From the NCBI RefSeq assembly GCF_001542915.1, contig NZ_LNNH01000010.1, positions 181,039 through 245,038 on the forward strand: a stretch of 64,000 bases of DNA. Reading direction: 5' to 3'. Of the stretch, positions 38,628 to 47,692 are shown piece after piece (position 1 is the stretch's first letter; each line of letters opens with the position of its first letter). Source of the DNA: Peribacillus simplex (GTDB taxonomy: Bacteria > Bacillota > Bacilli > Bacillales > DSM-1321). The notes beneath the pieces are model-generated. The model saw nothing but the letters and a program-made list of their open reading frames with translations. It had not been told where the DNA came from and searched no databases. The position numbers and the translations under genes are program-made.

Positions 38628-39587
38628 TTATTTTTCATCAAGCATTTTTAAAGTGTCTTTGGCAATGGCCTCTGCGGATACAACCCCGCGGTATCTTGTC
38701 CATAAATCACGATCAACGCTGTAAATATGACCGTTTTTTACAGCCTTCAGGTTTTTCCATAGAGGATTGTCCTTCCACTCATCAGTCAGCAGCTTGCCCT
38801 CATTGTTCGCCAACAGCAGGATATCTGGATCAATCTCGACAAGCTGCTCCAGATTCATCTCAGCATGCGGCTGTTCCTGCTGAATGGCATTTTTCAATCC
38901 CATCCGTTCAAGCAATTCTCCATCATAGGAAGATGATGTATGAGCCTGGAAGGAAGTATCCCGCACAACGGCTGGCAGAACCGTCATGTTTGTATCGACA
39001 GTAAGCTTTTCCTTAAGGTCCTTGATCGTTTTTTCATGTTCGGTTAAACGTTTTTCTGCAGGCTCTTCCTGATTGACTGCCTTTGCAATCGTTTTAAAAG
39101 AATCCAGGTTTTCTTGATACGTCGATTCCCGACTTTTCAAGATGATCGTAGGGGCAATCTGTTGCAAATCTTTATAAATTCCTTTATGACGCTCGGCATC
39201 TGCAATGATCAAATCCGGCTGTAAAGAACTGATGACCTCTAAATTAGGCTGTTCACGTGTTCCTACTGAGGTATAATCTATTTCTTTCCCTACAAGTTTT
39301 GTAATCATCTCTTTTTTGTTATCATCTGATATTCCAATAGGTTCCAATCCCAGAGCATTTAAAGAATCAACGAAAGATAATTCAAGGGTAACGATTTTTT
39401 TCGGAGTATGCTTGATTTCCGTTTCTCCCATTTCGTGCTTGACCGTTTTAATGTCTTGATTCTTTGCTGTTTTCTCTGCTTCTGTCGTTTTTTGAGAGGT
39501 ATTGCATGCTGACAATATCATCATGACCGTGAATAACAGGATGAATATTCCCCCCCCTACTGTTCTTGCTTTCTTCGATTCCCGCAT
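38628..39587 (-). CDS. iron(III)-citrate-type binding lipoprotein (YfmC-like)
   Basis: A 319-residue extracellular lipoprotein with lipobox ILSAC (C28) and a FecB/Peripla_BP_2 fold. Segments such as VGTREQPNLEVISSLQPDLIIADAERHKGIYKDLQQIAPTI closely recall B. subtilis YfmC (FecC), the ferric dicitrate binder; a siderophore ligand remains possible. ATG 39587 follows AAAGGGTGCAAAAA, with GTG 39596 as alternative. First gene of the operon, behind a Fur box. Confidence 0.85.
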   Translation of the reverse strand: MRESKKARTVGGGIFILLFTVMMILSACNTSQKTTEAEKTAKNQDIKTVKHEMGETEIKHTPKKIVTLELSFVDSLNALGLEPIGISDDNKKEMITKLVGKEIDYTSVGTREQPNLEVISSLQPDLIIADAERHKGIYKDLQQIAPTIILKSRESTYQENLDSFKTIAKAVNQEEPAEKRLTEHEKTIKDLKEKLTVDTNMTVLPAVVRDTSFQAHTSSSYDGELLERMGLKNAIQQEQPHAEMNLEQLVEIDPDILLLANNEGKLLTDEWKDNPLWKNLKAVKNGHIYSVDRDLWTRYRGVVSAEAIAKDTLKMLDEK

Positions 39588-39626
39588 TTTTTGCACCCTT
39601 TCTGTTTTAGCAATGAAGTTTTAAAT

Positions 39627-39645
39627 GAAAATGATTATCATTATC
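39627..39645. promoter_or_regulatory. Fur box
   Basis: The minus strand reads GATAATGATAATCATTTTC, 18 of 19 matches to the classic Fur box, between promoter and start of the iron operon. Iron-replete cells should repress it. Confidence 0.88.
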
Positions 39646-39653
39646 TTGTTGTT

Positions 39654-39682
39654 ATGATAAAGTCATGGACTGATACCGTCAA
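39654..39682 (-). promoter_or_regulatory. sigma-A promoter of the iron operon
   Basis: TTGACG (39677-39682), 17-base spacer, TATCAT (39654-39659), with the Fur box just downstream over the start point. Confidence 0.75.
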
Positions 39683-39786
39683 CATTAGTACGATTTTGTG
39701 AATAAAAAACATTATGGCCATTAAGAAAGCCTTCATGCATTTAATTGCTCATGACATTGATGTGCTTCATGGGAACCGGCTCAAAA

Positions 39787-39817
39787 ATAAAAAAGGCAAA
39801 CCCCTCCAGGGTTCACC
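39787..39817 (-). terminator. terminator of the MFS gene
   Basis: GGTGAACCC/GGGTTTGCC stem (two wobbles) followed by T6 and more on the minus strand. Confidence 0.75.
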
Positions 39818-39846
39818 TTTTCATCTTTCATGTATGCGTTATCATT

Positions 39847-41091
39847 TCAGCGTACACTCATTTTCTTTTCGTCATCATCTCCTATAATAGGATAGATTTG
39901 ATCGGAAGATTGCCCTTTGGCAGGTTTGACCGTTCCTCTAATCAGAATCGTGGACACGATCGACAAGATGCCAATGATGAGGAAGCCGGTCGTCCTTGAA
40001 AACATTTCGATCAAGATCCCGATTAGGACAGGGCCCAAAAACATCCCCCCGGAATAGAGGCTTTGGAACAAGCCCAGTCTCGTGGATTGCTTGATCTCCG
40101 GTATGTTTTCGACGGCCCAGGAGGTGACGACCGTAAAGATCAAACCGTATCCAAAGCCTTGAAATGCTTGCAGGAGGAACAGCATGGACAGGCTTTGGGC
40201 ATAGGGAATCGCGATCACGATCACCCCTTGCAATACCGCACCTATGAACGCCGTTTTCACCAACCCGATCTTTTTGTAAAAAAAGCCTCCGCATAATGCT
40301 GCCGCTACCCCATATATGATCAGATGCGTATTGGCCAGCATGCCGATCAGCAAGGGATTTGCGCCCAGGTCCGTTGCTACTAGAGGTGTGAACGTATCCC
40401 TTGTTGCAATGGTCACCATCAAGGCAACCGTTGCCAAGGCGGAAATGATCCAGATTTTTTTATCGGTAACTTGCTCGATGAGTATTTTCTTATCGTATTT
40501 GACCTTCATTTTAATACTTATATCCTTCGTGAAGCAGGTTAATATCAACGCAAGGATCGCTGCGGCAACAGCGACCAAAAAACTATAACGATAGCCATAA
40601 CTGTTGGCCACCAGCGCACCGGTCGTCGTTCCCAGGATCGAGCCAATCGGCGATGCGACGCTCAATATCGCGACAGCCTTCGCAGCTTCCTTCACGCCAT
40701 AATAGGAAGCGAACATGACGTTATAAATCACCCAGGTCGAACCTGTCAGTCCGTCCGAAATCTTCCCGAGATACAAGGTTGTTGCATTTGGGATGAAAAA
40801 GGCTAACGTCCACAGGACGATCGTGACCAACAACCCCAATTGGATGAACAATCTCCGTTTATGGAACATATCTGAAAGTATCCCTATTGGAAGTCTGGTC
40901 AATAAGGCGACAATCCCCGATATTCCGATTATGCTGCCGATAACGACGGAATCGAACCCGAGATCTTTAGCGTAAGAGGAGATAAATGGATCAAATGCCG
41001 AAATGGTGACAAAGAACAACAAGCTAATGATAAAGAATAAAATGGTCTCTTTTCGATTGTTCATTTTATTGGTTCGGTTCATATATTCCAT
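39847..41091 (-). CDS. MFS transporter of the catabolic locus
   Basis: A 414-residue major facilitator with 12 predicted membrane segments. The loop RLPIGILSDMFHKRR matches the MFS signature between segments 2 and 3. It lies 128 bases downstream of the histidinol-dehydrogenase-like gene with a GC hairpin (41157-41184, no T run) between, so it is probably the last gene of the SnoaL/dehydrogenase unit and could import its substrate (inference); an exporter role is not excluded. ATG 41091 follows GGGAGGGG; another ATG lies three codons on. Confidence 0.75.
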   Translation of the reverse strand: MEYMNRTNKMNNRKETILFFIISLLFFVTISAFDPFISSYAKDLGFDSVVIGSIIGISGIVALLTRLPIGILSDMFHKRRLFIQLGLLVTIVLWTLAFFIPNATTLYLGKISDGLTGSTWVIYNVMFASYYGVKEAAKAVAILSVASPIGSILGTTTGALVANSYGYRYSFLVAVAAAILALILTCFTKDISIKMKVKYDKKILIEQVTDKKIWIISALATVALMVTIATRDTFTPLVATDLGANPLLIGMLANTHLIIYGVAAALCGGFFYKKIGLVKTAFIGAVLQGVIVIAIPYAQSLSMLFLLQAFQGFGYGLIFTVVTSWAVENIPEIKQSTRLGLFQSLYSGGMFLGPVLIGILIEMFSRTTGFLIIGILSIVSTILIRGTVKPAKGQSSDQIYPIIGDDDEKKMSVR

Positions 41092-41219
41092 CCTTTCATT
41101 CCCCTCCCTTGCCTTCCCTTCGTTCGGAAAGGCGCTCTTTTCTCTCATGATGCCCTAGCCCCCCATCCACCTTAAAGGGGGGCTTGAAGCTTTATGGAGC
41201 TTGCCTTATATCATTCATT

Positions 41220-42473
41220 TCACGACATCCTGACCGTGGCTGATAGTTTATGGCCTTCCAATCCTTCAATTTGGGATTGGTCTTCTGCATGGGAGGCCAG
41301 GAATTGAATGCCTTGGCCTGTAATTTCCTGATGGGTCATCACCTTCACATAGCTTCCTGCCCATAATCCGCCCGTATACCTTGCTGCCTTTTGAGTGGGC
41401 AGGGTATGGTTCGTGCCGGAAACCTTGTCCGAAAAGACGACGGAGCTGCCTTCGTCGAGGAACAATGATCCATAATTATATAACCTATCCATCAAATCAC
41501 GGCTTTTTTCAATATGCAGATGCAAATGCTCTATGGCATAGTCATTGCAAATATCGAGGCCTTCCTGCAGCGATTCCGCCAAAATGATTTCGCCTCTTTT
41601 TTCCCATGATTCATGAGCGGGCGATGATGGTGAAAAGGATTTCAAAATCCGTGCGACTTCGGTTTCCGTTTCCTTGCCAACCGCCCGGGAAGTCGTAACG
41701 AGAATGGCCCGTGCGTAAGGATCGTGTTCTGCCTGGGCAAGCAGATCAGCCGCGATTTTCGTCGGTGATGCGGAATCATCGGCAAATACCATGACCTCGC
41801 TCGGTCCTGCAATAAGGTCAATGCCGACCTTCCCGAATACTTGGCGCTTTGCTTCTGCCACGAAGCGGTTTCCTGGCCCTGCGATGATATCCACTTCGGG
41901 AATGGATTCCGTTCCATACGCCATCGCTGCAATCGCCTGGGCACCGCCGATGGCGAAAATGTCTGTCGCACCGGATCGAATCAATCCATATAAAACAGCT
42001 GGATGGATGCCGCCTTCATAATTGGCCGGGCTACAGGCAACGATTCTTTTTGCCCCGGCCACCTTTGCCGGGGCAACGACCATGGGCCCTGATGACAATA
42101 AAGGGAATCTCCCCCCTGGTACGTAAGCACCTACCTTTTCGATCGGGACGATTCGATGCCCCATTTTGATTCCTTCTCCAAAATCCTTTTCGAATGGTGT
42201 CAGACAGCTCAGCTGCGCCTTGGCAAATTCACTGACCCTATCCACGACCCGATCGATGAGGGCTTTCACCTCATCTGGCAGCGTCCTCATGCAGCGATCC
42301 AGCTCCTCTTCACTTACCCGGACCGGACGATCGGATTGGCCGAATTTCCTTTCGTATTCCTGTACGGCCGCATCTCCGCCCGCTTTTACATGCTCAATAA
42401 TGGACTTTACCGTTTGTTCTACATCATTTGAAGAGGTCTGCTCCAACGCTTCCGCTTTCTTCATATATTCCAT
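41220..42473 (-). CDS. histidinol-dehydrogenase-family enzyme, catabolic paralogue
   Basis: A 417-residue zinc- and NAD-dependent dehydrogenase with the HisD fold. Motifs include VGAYVPGGRFPLLSS, IAGPGNRFVAEAK and DLIAGPSEVMVFAD. The zinc ligands look intact: Q and H in LLAQAEHD, D in SDKVSGTNHTLPT, and the late H in EGLEGHKLSAT. HisD enzymes oxidise an alcohol through the aldehyde to the acid. No other his gene is near, and the neighbours are catabolic, so a role like that of the HisD homologue HpsN (sulfopropanediol dehydrogenase) but on an unknown alcohol is likely. The start is supported by AGGAGGAAAATGAG. Confidence 0.82.
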   Translation of the reverse strand: MEYMKKAEALEQTSSNDVEQTVKSIIEHVKAGGDAAVQEYERKFGQSDRPVRVSEEELDRCMRTLPDEVKALIDRVVDRVSEFAKAQLSCLTPFEKDFGEGIKMGHRIVPIEKVGAYVPGGRFPLLSSGPMVVAPAKVAGAKRIVACSPANYEGGIHPAVLYGLIRSGATDIFAIGGAQAIAAMAYGTESIPEVDIIAGPGNRFVAEAKRQVFGKVGIDLIAGPSEVMVFADDSASPTKIAADLLAQAEHDPYARAILVTTSRAVGKETETEVARILKSFSPSSPAHESWEKRGEIILAESLQEGLDICNDYAIEHLHLHIEKSRDLMDRLYNYGSLFLDEGSSVVFSDKVSGTNHTLPTQKAARYTGGLWAGSYVKVMTHQEITGQGIQFLASHAEDQSQIEGLEGHKLSATVRMS

Positions 42474-42533
42474 CTCATTTTCCTCCTATTCGTGTCATTA
42501 CCTGCTGCAGCACAGCCGCTAAAAACCGATCAA

Positions 42534-43808
42534 TCATGATACGCCGGTAAAGTTCCCATCTTCCACTGTCGCTTCAGCATGTTGTTCGGAATCTTGTTCA
42601 TTCGGCAAATGGATTTGGCGCAATACTTCCATCCCATCAAACAATAACCATTCCTCGAGGATTTTTTCATTGCGGATTTTATAATGGCTGATTCCAGCAA
42701 TATCGATGGCGTTTCCGCTAGGCGCTCCAAAGTATCCTGTTCCTTCGTGCATCCCTTGGATTCTCCAGCGCACCGCTACATCCCAGTCACTTTCCGAGCC
42801 GCGTTTATTGCACGTCACCCGTTCCACGATCACTTTCCCGTTCGGAACGGAGGCAAACAAACTCATGAACATTCCTTGAATTTCACTCGCTCCAATGACA
42901 TCCTTATTGCAGACATAATGAACGACGGCATTTTCCTCATAATATTGACGAACGAAGTTAAAGGAGCGCCGTGCCCAGATGCGGTTGAATACAAGCTGCA
43001 TGAACTCCCCGATCTCGAATTCATCAGATGATGGCGTGAAGACCTTTGGCGGGAGCCCCATTTCCGCTGTCTCATTAAAGCCGAATTGAATCGATGGAGC
43101 GAGCTTCAGCGTGCTTTTGGCCATTTTTTTAGCCACCTCGACAGGATCCAGGCCAAGCTGTAAAACAAGGTGGTAGGTATCCATCACAAGCCACTCTTCG
43201 TGAATTTTATTATTCAAGATCAAACAATCGGCGCTTGTTCTGAACATCACTTTCTTTCCGGTGGCCGGGCCGTATAAGCTATCTCCAAGATTCGTCGCAA
43301 CCGAACGTCCCCGGTGGGAGGTGAAAAATCCTTCTTCATCATTTCCTGACCAGATTACACTCCATCCCAGTCCTTTCCGATCGGGAAACGCATGCAAGGT
43401 TTGCAGCGTGCCTGATATGACTTCGTTAACGCCGTGACTATTGATCAGCCCTTTATGAACGGAGACACTTGTGCTATACGTATCGTAAATCAGGCCGATG
43501 TCTTTTTCCTTCCAGATTTGACGCGTGATTTTTACGATATAATCGACGATGTTGTTGTATTCCGGGTCAAAACCGTTCATCCGCTGTTTCTTTTGATACA
43601 TTTCTTCTATATTTATGTAATCGGAGTCATCCTTCGTATCCAGCATATTCACTTCATCAGCATCCGCATAGAAGATGTAGTTGGGCGATCTCTTGATTGG
43701 TTGACTCATTTTCCTTGCTGCCTTTCCTTCTTTTGGAGCCACATTGATTGAACCTGCTTTTTCCTCTTTTACCGCCATTTCGATTGAACCTGAATTTTTT
43801 TCTGCCAT
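42534..43808 (-). CDS. double SnoaL-domain protein, paralogue 1
   Basis: A 424-residue protein made of two SnoaL/NTF2-like domains. The N-domain (about 85-235) ends KIHEEWLVMD and the C-domain (about 265-405) ends KILEEWLLFD, so the halves are themselves repeats. SnoaL-fold proteins act as cyclases, isomerases or epoxide hydrolases, or bind small molecules; family databases call such proteins ester cyclases. An extra N-terminal piece has a duplicated segment (GSIEMAVKEEKA/GSINVAPKEGKA). AAAGGATGG precedes the start. It begins a unit with its own promoter and palindrome and is followed by the HisD-like gene 60 bases on. Confidence 0.72.
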   Translation of the reverse strand: MAEKNSGSIEMAVKEEKAGSINVAPKEGKAARKMSQPIKRSPNYIFYADADEVNMLDTKDDSDYINIEEMYQKKQRMNGFDPEYNNIVDYIVKITRQIWKEKDIGLIYDTYSTSVSVHKGLINSHGVNEVISGTLQTLHAFPDRKGLGWSVIWSGNDEEGFFTSHRGRSVATNLGDSLYGPATGKKVMFRTSADCLILNNKIHEEWLVMDTYHLVLQLGLDPVEVAKKMAKSTLKLAPSIQFGFNETAEMGLPPKVFTPSSDEFEIGEFMQLVFNRIWARRSFNFVRQYYEENAVVHYVCNKDVIGASEIQGMFMSLFASVPNGKVIVERVTCNKRGSESDWDVAVRWRIQGMHEGTGYFGAPSGNAIDIAGISHYKIRNEKILEEWLLFDGMEVLRQIHLPNEQDSEQHAEATVEDGNFTGVS

Positions 43809-43874
43809 AGTGGATAACCATCCTTTTTAATAGAGTTATAGCTTCCTTACATTCAACGCAAGATATCTAGACCT

Positions 43875-43888
43875 TGTAAACGCTTTAA
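43875..43888. promoter_or_regulatory. candidate cre site
   Basis: The minus strand reads TTAAAGCGTTTACA, one base from the CcpA consensus, in the leader of the SnoaL paralogue 1 unit. Suggests carbon catabolite repression. Confidence 0.5.
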
Positions 43889-43942
43889 GCTGCTTCGTCT
43901 ATCTTTTTTTTGCCCACTTTGCAACATTAGGAAAATGTTACA

Positions 43943-43960
43943 TTTGAATACGCATTCAAA
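43943..43960. promoter_or_regulatory. LacI-type operator, copy 3
   Basis: TTTGAATACGCATTCAAA, one base from the perfect palindrome found before the SDR and ADH genes. It sits just downstream of a good promoter. Confidence 0.75.
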
Positions 43961-43976
43961 ATATTGGGTATCATCG

Positions 43977-44005
43977 AATATAAATAATTTTCTAACTAAT
44001 GTAAA
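43977..44005 (-). promoter_or_regulatory. sigma-A promoter of the SnoaL1-HisD unit
   Basis: TTTACA (44000-44005), 17-base spacer, TATATT (43977-43982). The same hexamers and spacing as the promoter at 52.6 kb. Confidence 0.7.
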
Positions 44006-44006
44006 T

Positions 44007-44070
44007 AAAAAAAATCAAAAGGAGAAACCTCCATTACTCTCCCCCTAAAAGTAAAAAGAAGGCTCCTTTT
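44007..44070 (-). terminator. terminator after SnoaL paralogue 2
   Basis: AAAAGGAG/CTCCTTTT arms around a long loop, then T8 on the minus strand. It separates the upstream catabolic unit from the SnoaL1-HisD unit. Confidence 0.6.
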
Positions 44071-44133
44071 CGCAGGAATATATATGGCGCCTGAATACCG
44101 CATCAAATAAGAAAAATGGGGGGCATGCAGCAA

Positions 44134-45300
44134 TTAAATGGGTTCATCCTCTGTATCTAAAAAGGTTTGCCTTAATACATCTATTCCATCAAATACGATC
44201 CATTCTTCAACGATTTTTTCATTGCGAACCTTCAGATGGGTGATTCCAAGAATTTCGATAGGCTTTCCACTCGGCAAACCAAAAGTGCCAATTCCCTCAT
44301 GAATGCCTTGCAATCTCCATCTTACAGCCACATCCCACTCTTTATTGCCTTCACCTTGATTGCACGTAACTCTTTCCAAGATTACTTTGGCCGTTGGGAA
44401 CGATGCAAATAAACTAACAAGCAATCCTTGGATTTTATTGTGGCCTACGATATCTTGATCACAAATGTAATGGACCACTGCATGATCTACGTAAAAATCC
44501 TTTACATGATTAAATAATCGCAGTTCCCAAATTTTATTGTACATTTCTAAAACAAAATCGCCAATATCGAAACATTCGTGCTTGTTAGTGTATACTTCTG
44601 GCATGAATTGACCTTCCATTGCTTCAGGTCTTCCGAAACTAGACTGTTTTTGAGAGGTGCGTGCCAGTTTTTTAGCAATCTCGACCGGATTATATCCCAA
44701 TTGTTTAACGATATGAAGATAATCCCTTACAAGCCATTCTTCCACAATCCTGTTAGAATGAACAACACAATCTGCAATCACTCTAAATGTTGCCCTTTTA
44801 CCTGTCGCTGGTCCAAAGCTCGTCGCCCCTAGATTTGTCCCCATTGACATACTGCGGTGAGATGTATAAAAGGAATCCTGATCATTCCCTGACCATATGA
44901 CTTGTTCCCCGACTACCTTGCGATCTGGAAAAGAATGCTGCATTTGAATGGAACTTGACAGGACATGATTGATGCCATAATGATTAAGTGATCCCGCATG
45001 TAAAATCGATTCATTATGGTAGTGGGAATAGATCAAGCCAAAGCCTTTTTCTTCCCAAATGCGGTGGGTGCATTTCACAATATAATCCACAATGTCTACA
45101 TAGGTTTTATCGAAACCTCTCATGCTTTGTTTCCGTATCGTTTTCTTCGAATATTCGTTATAATCTGCATAGCCTAAACGATTCACTTCTGCATTATCTC
45201 CGTAAAAAACCTTGTCATGAAGAACTATATTATTAGGTGTGTTGTTACTATCTAGTGATTCTTTCTTTTCCATCACTTTACTATCATCTACTTTTGTCAA
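44134..45300 (-). CDS. double SnoaL-domain protein, paralogue 2
   Basis: About 388 residues from the chosen start, with the same two-domain plan as its neighbours: N-domain ending RIVEEWLVRD, C-domain ending KIVEEWIVFDGIDVLRQ. Highly conserved shared pieces are KQSMRGFDKTYVDIVDYIVK, HSFPDRK, VIWSGNDQ, GPATGKR and VTCN. The frame is open to an ATG at 45351 without a ribosome site; TTG at 45300 (LTKVDDSK) aligns with the start of paralogue 3 (MTKSTE) and has AAGGGG upstream, so I prefer it. A decayed fourth copy lies between it and paralogue 3. Confidence 0.7.
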   Translation of the reverse strand: MTKVDDSKVMEKKESLDSNNTPNNIVLHDKVFYGDNAEVNRLGYADYNEYSKKTIRKQSMRGFDKTYVDIVDYIVKCTHRIWEEKGFGLIYSHYHNESILHAGSLNHYGINHVLSSSIQMQHSFPDRKVVGEQVIWSGNDQDSFYTSHRSMSMGTNLGATSFGPATGKRATFRVIADCVVHSNRIVEEWLVRDYLHIVKQLGYNPVEIAKKLARTSQKQSSFGRPEAMEGQFMPEVYTNKHECFDIGDFVLEMYNKIWELRLFNHVKDFYVDHAVVHYICDQDIVGHNKIQGLLVSLFASFPTAKVILERVTCNQGEGNKEWDVAVRWRLQGIHEGIGTFGLPSGKPIEILGITHLKVRNEKIVEEWIVFDGIDVLRQTFLDTEDEPI

Positions 45301-45354
45301 TTTTTCACACATCCCCTTACATTTGTTTGGCCCCTGTTTCTTGATTGGCATGAA

Positions 45355-45684
45355 TTTGATTCAAAATATCCATCTCATCAAAAATGATCCATTCTTCTAC
45401 AAGTTTAATCGCTAGTTTTCAATAGGTTCATAGCTTGGTTGACCAAAGAATGCTCTTCCTTTAACCTTCATTAACGGCACCGCTTTAGGTACAGGTCACC
45501 CTTTCAAAATCGGGCGGCAGGATACGAAGCAAAAAAATAGGCCAACATTCACTGGATTCGAGCGTTTTATCGTCAATAAAATGACCGGTAGCGTTATCTC
45601 TATAAAAGCTCTTACTTGGTTGAAAGATCGCTGTTCCATGATAAAATCACCCATTTCGAAAGTGCCCGATACACTCTCGGAAGT
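45355..45684 (-). pseudogene. decayed C-terminal half of a fourth SnoaL paralogue
   Basis: Starting just after the stop of paralogue 3, the minus strand shows pieces that align in order with the C-domain of its neighbours: FEMGDFIM, QRSFNQV, a degraded middle, ERVTCT, RAFFGQPSYEPIEN and finally VEEWIIFDEMDILNQ. These sit in different frames and are interrupted by several stops, so the copy is dead. It shows the array once had four members. Confidence 0.65.
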
Positions 45685-46881
45685 TTACAGTTCTTTTTGC
45701 GGTGATTCTTCCATATCATCTGTGTTCATGTAAATCTGTTTGAGGACATCCAATCCATCAAAGGTCATCCACTCTTCGCCTATTTTGCCGCCAATCACGC
45801 GCAGCTGAGTGATACCTAGAATATCAACCGGTTTCCAGCTCGGTTGCCCGAAGCAGCCGATTCCTTCATGAAGTCCCTGGAGACGCCATCTTACAGATAC
45901 ATCCCAAGCATCATGATCATCTCCCGGGTTGCAGGTCACACGGTCCATTAAAAACTTAGCGTTCGGGAATGATGCAAACAGGCTTACGAGCATCCCTTGA
46001 ATCTGATCGTAGCCACTAAGGTCTTTATCGCAAATATAATGTACCACCGCGTGATCCGCGTAATAGTCAGGTAATTGATTAAACAAACGCCACTCCCAAA
46101 TCTTATTGTACATATCCTGAATGAACTCACCGATTTCGAATTGAGCGGATTTCGGTTCGAACACAGCAGGCATCAATTGACCATTCATCGTCTCGCTTAA
46201 GCCATAGCTTTGCTGAAAGGAATTTGCAGTATTTCTTGCCAGGATTTTTGCCATTTCATGAGGGTCCAGGCCTAGCTGTTGAACAATATGAAGATTATCC
46301 CTCACTAACCATTCCTCATAAATCCGATTCGAGTGCACGGCACAATCGACAGTGGTCCTGAAGTTCACCCTTTTCCCAGTCGATGGTCCAAATAGCGAGT
46401 CCCCTAAATTCGTTGCAGTCGAATTAATTCGATGGGAGGAATAAAAGCCCTCTTTATCGTTACCAGACCAAACAACGTTTCCTCCTATTAATCTCCTGTC
46501 TGGAAACGCATGTAAGGTTTGCAAGGTATTGGAGATGACTGCATTCATTCCTTGAAGATTTAAAGACCCACAGTGCATGGTGACATTATTATGGTACGTT
46601 TTATAAATGACACCAATGCCTCGTTCTTCCCAAATTTGGTGAGTGATTTTCATGATGAAATCCACTATGTCCAAGTACTGAGGATCAAAACCATCCATGC
46701 TTTGCTTTCGATTCAGCTTTTTCCTATACTCATTAAAATCATGAAACCCCAACCTATTAACTTCTTCGCTATTTCCATAATGGATTTTCCCATTATTGGA
46801 ATTTAGCACCTTCCTTGTTACAGCTGATTGTACTGAATCTTTTTCCTCGTTCACATCGATGGTTTCTGTGGATTTAGTCAT
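45685..46881 (-). CDS. double SnoaL-domain protein, paralogue 3
   Basis: A 398-residue double SnoaL/NTF2-fold protein. N-domain (about 60-205, IWEERGIGVIYKTYHNNVTMHCGSLNLQGMNAVISNTLQTLHAFPDRRL...RIYEEWLVRD), C-domain (about 240-385, IWEWRLFNQLPDYYADHAVVHYICDKDLSG...KIGEEWMTFDGLDVLKQI). The histidines and acidic residues in HAVVHYICD and HEGIG are kept in all three paralogues and may line the pocket. It starts 15 bases after the aldolase stop with GAGGAGTTAATCGC, so it belongs to the long catabolic operon. No signal peptide. Confidence 0.72.
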   Translation of the reverse strand: MTKSTETIDVNEEKDSVQSAVTRKVLNSNNGKIHYGNSEEVNRLGFHDFNEYRKKLNRKQSMDGFDPQYLDIVDFIMKITHQIWEERGIGVIYKTYHNNVTMHCGSLNLQGMNAVISNTLQTLHAFPDRRLIGGNVVWSGNDKEGFYSSHRINSTATNLGDSLFGPSTGKRVNFRTTVDCAVHSNRIYEEWLVRDNLHIVQQLGLDPHEMAKILARNTANSFQQSYGLSETMNGQLMPAVFEPKSAQFEIGEFIQDMYNKIWEWRLFNQLPDYYADHAVVHYICDKDLSGYDQIQGMLVSLFASFPNAKFLMDRVTCNPGDDHDAWDVSVRWRLQGLHEGIGCFGQPSWKPVDILGITQLRVIGGKIGEEWMTFDGLDVLKQIYMNTDDMEESPQKEL

Positions 46882-46896
46882 GCGATTAACTCCTCT

Positions 46897-47679
46897 TCAA
46901 GATGATTTGATAGGTTGCACTGGTTTGCTAGCCGAGACGACATCATCTAACGCAGAGGTAATCACATTATTCAATATGACCCCAACGTATTGTGCACCTT
47001 TGTCAAATGCCCCATTAGCGGCAGCACCATTACCGGCAACCGTCCCAATCGGCACATCCAGCTCCTTCGCTTTTTCGAAAAGTCCATGGATGACCTTTTG
47101 CACTTCAGGGTGACTGGCCCCTTCCACGGAATGGCCCATGCTCACGGAGAGGTCCGTCGAGCCGATGAAGGCTAAGTCGATTCCAGGTACTGTGGCAATG
47201 GCTTCGAAGTTGCTGGCTGCCGTTTGCGTTTCAATATGCACAATTATCATAACATTTTCATTACTCTCATCTAAATAAGGTTTTCCACTTTCTTTTCCGT
47301 AGCGTGCGGGCCTCGTCGAATACGATACCCCCCTATTTCCATATGGCGGGAATTTGGCCCTGCTCACGACATCAAGCGCCTCTTCCTTTGTATTGACCAT
47401 CGGTACTTGTACACCTTTTGCACCGCGATCCAAGGCCTTTTGAATACTGGAAGGGTCATAGGAAACCCGGACGATCGGGACAAGCCCGCATGAATCCGCC
47501 GTACGGATCATACTCTCAAGCTCGGTGGGACTGAAGGCGCCATGCTCATCATCGATTACGACAAAATCAAAGCCGGCATAGCCGATCATTTCGACTAAGG
47601 GCGGTGAATGAATGCCTATAAATGCTCCAAGAACCTGTTCGCCTTGCTTTATTTTTTCCTTTACTTCATTCTTCATCAT
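46897..47679 (-). CDS. HpcH/HpaI-family class II aldolase
   Basis: A 260-residue metal-dependent aldolase that splits 4-hydroxy-2-oxo acids into pyruvate (or a related oxo acid) and an aldehyde. Motifs: FDFVVIDDEHGAFSPTE, IVRVSYDPSSIQKALDRGAKGVQVPMV, the metal glutamate in IIVHIETQTA and the aspartate in LAFIGSTDLSVSMG. The start is supported by GAGGGAAG. It lies between the hydrolase (13-base gap) and SnoaL paralogue 3. In this locus it is the most likely carbon-carbon-cleaving step, with the aldehyde dehydrogenase handling the aldehyde product (inference). Confidence 0.85.
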   Translation of the reverse strand: MMKNEVKEKIKQGEQVLGAFIGIHSPPLVEMIGYAGFDFVVIDDEHGAFSPTELESMIRTADSCGLVPIVRVSYDPSSIQKALDRGAKGVQVPMVNTKEEALDVVSRAKFPPYGNRGVSYSTRPARYGKESGKPYLDESNENVMIIVHIETQTAASNFEAIATVPGIDLAFIGSTDLSVSMGHSVEGASHPEVQKVIHGLFEKAKELDVPIGTVAGNGAAANGAFDKGAQYVGVILNNVITSALDDVVSASKPVQPIKSS

Positions 47680-47692
47680 CTTCCCTCACTTT

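Noticed and set aside
41220-42473. Histidine biosynthesis gene hisD
   Set aside because: Family match is good, but no his gene adjoins and it lies in an operator-marked catabolic unit; a paralogue is more likely.
44134-46881. Array of transposase or phage genes
   Set aside because: The tandem paralogues have SnoaL-type sequences, no DDE or integrase motifs, and no terminal repeats or target duplications were seen.
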